Of a DNA stretch of 64,000 bases, positions 63,545 through 64,000 are shown piece after piece. A program made the translations under genes and the position numbers. Below the pieces are notes generated by a model, which did no database searches, was not told the origin of the DNA, and saw only the letters and a list, made by a program, of their open reading frames with translations. Where the stretch lies: NCBI RefSeq assembly GCF_000377345.1, contig NZ_KB898038.1, positions 124,001 through 188,000 of the forward strand, read 5' to 3'. The stretch's first letter is position 1, and each line of letters begins with the position of its first letter. Origin of the DNA: Thioalkalivibrio sp. ALJ16. Its GTDB lineage: Bacteria; Pseudomonadota; Gammaproteobacteria; Ectothiorhodospirales; Ectothiorhodospiraceae.

Positions 63545-64000
63545 TGCGCGCCGCCATCCACCACCGGGGCCGGCACTGGGGCCTGGCCGCCGTTACCGCC
63601 GTGATCCTCCTGAGCGGCTGCGGCAACGGCCTTGATGCACCCGACACCGAGGACAGCATCAGCGCCGACACCCGCGACGTGGACACCGTCGCCACGGTCA
63701 ACAACGAGCCCATCACCCGGGCCGACCTGTTTACCTACTCCGGCATGGACGAGGATGCCGGCGCTGCCTCCGCAGACGGCACGCTCGAGGAACTCATCAG
63801 CCTCGAACTGCTGCGCCAGGAGGCCGAGGCCCGCGGGCTGGATCGCGACGCCGAGACCCGGCGCATCCTGCGCATGGTGGAAACCAACCTGCTGGCCTCG
63901 CGGCTGATGGAGGACATCACCGCCGAGCTGGAGATCACCGAGGCCGACCTCGAGGCAGAATACGAACGCCAGATCGAGGCCATGCGCGGCACCGAATACC
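63544..64000 (+). CDS. SurA/PrsA-like peptidyl-prolyl isomerase lipoprotein (3' truncated)
   Basis: This open frame starts at ATG overlapping the YciI stop and runs off the window (152 residues visible). It begins with a basic/hydrophobic signal ending in lipobox LLSGC (Cys ~26). It then has VATVNNEPITRADL, the N-terminal SurA/PrsA chaperone signature, and LEELISLELLRQEAEARGL and LEITEADLEAEYERQI. It is inferred to be a periplasmic parvulin-type foldase lipoprotein; the catalytic PPIase domain lies beyond the edge. Confidence 0.8.
   Translation, partial: MRAAIHHRGRHWGLAAVTAVILLSGCGNGLDAPDTEDSISADTRDVDTVATVNNEPITRADLFTYSGMDEDAGAASADGTLEELISLELLRQEAEARGLDRDAETRRILRMVETNLLASRLMEDITAELEITEADLEAEYERQIEAMRGTEY

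Overview
The window is about 65% GC and densely coding. It looks like a chromosome segment of a chemolithoautotrophic gammaproteobacterium, most likely a sulfur oxidiser of the Ectothiorhodospiraceae/Thioalkalivibrio kind. Three things suggest this: a complete proteobacterial alpha-carboxysome (cso) operon with form IA RuBisCO, a sulfite dehydrogenase with its own cytochrome c plus other periplasmic sulfur-type proteins, and Mrp/Nuo-like proton-conducting subunits typical of (halo)alkaliphiles. The genus is inference.

Layout. 1-9.2 kb: two proton-conducting antiporter subunits (the first cut by the window edge), a secreted alpha/beta hydrolase, a P2-type cation ATPase, a tandem crcB fluoride-channel pair and ettA. 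9.2-24.4 kb, all on the minus strand: the carboxysome block, in transcription order cbbL-cbbS-csoS2-csoSCA-csoS4A-csoS4B-csoS1C-csoS1A-csoS1B-bacterioferritin-like-acRAF-mcdA-mcdB-cbbQ-cbbO-cbbR, then a SgcJ/EcaC-fold gene with the hallmarks of an iota-class carbonic anhydrase. 24.4-30.3 kb: an RND efflux pump (tetR-mfp-rnd) with an operator-like palindrome, and a DJ-1/PfpI protein. 30.4-35.3 kb: minCDE with a sugar-nucleotide epimerase, then a DUF1295 protein and a CFA-synthase-like methyltransferase. 35.4-43.5 kb: DUF1631 protein, lipocalin, a fused oxoprolinase/hydantoinase, a YdjM-like membrane protein and a small HNH protein. 43.5-43.9 kb: tRNA-Ser(GGA) with duplicated and inverted tRNA-end fragments. 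44-55 kb: DUF1820, AurF-like diiron protein, MltF, a divergent Nramp-like transporter, a GarR-type dehydrogenase, two exported DsrE-like paralogues, a NodIJ-type ABC exporter and RlmKL. 55-58 kb: sulfite dehydrogenase with cytochrome c, divergent from an exported FKBP-rhodanese fusion. 58.2-64 kb: scpAB, trpS, DUF945, YciO, YciI and a truncated SurA-like lipoprotein.

The carboxysome block encodes every structural part (RuBisCO, shell hexamers and pentamers, CsoS2 scaffold, CsoSCA), the RuBisCO chaperone and activase (acRAF, CbbQO), the positioning system (McdAB) and the regulator CbbR. Hairpins after cbbS and csoS1A, the latter with a U-run, could set the high RuBisCO and shell-protein stoichiometry relative to distal genes.

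The most interesting observation is the iota-carbonic-anhydrase-like protein at the end of the block. Its N-terminal extension carries ISGT and VTGT motifs like those that CsoS2 uses to contact the shell. It also has a near-consensus promoter whose 17-bp spacer contains a GC palindrome. This suggests an unrecognised second carboxysomal carbonic anhydrase with a CsoS2-mimic targeting tag.
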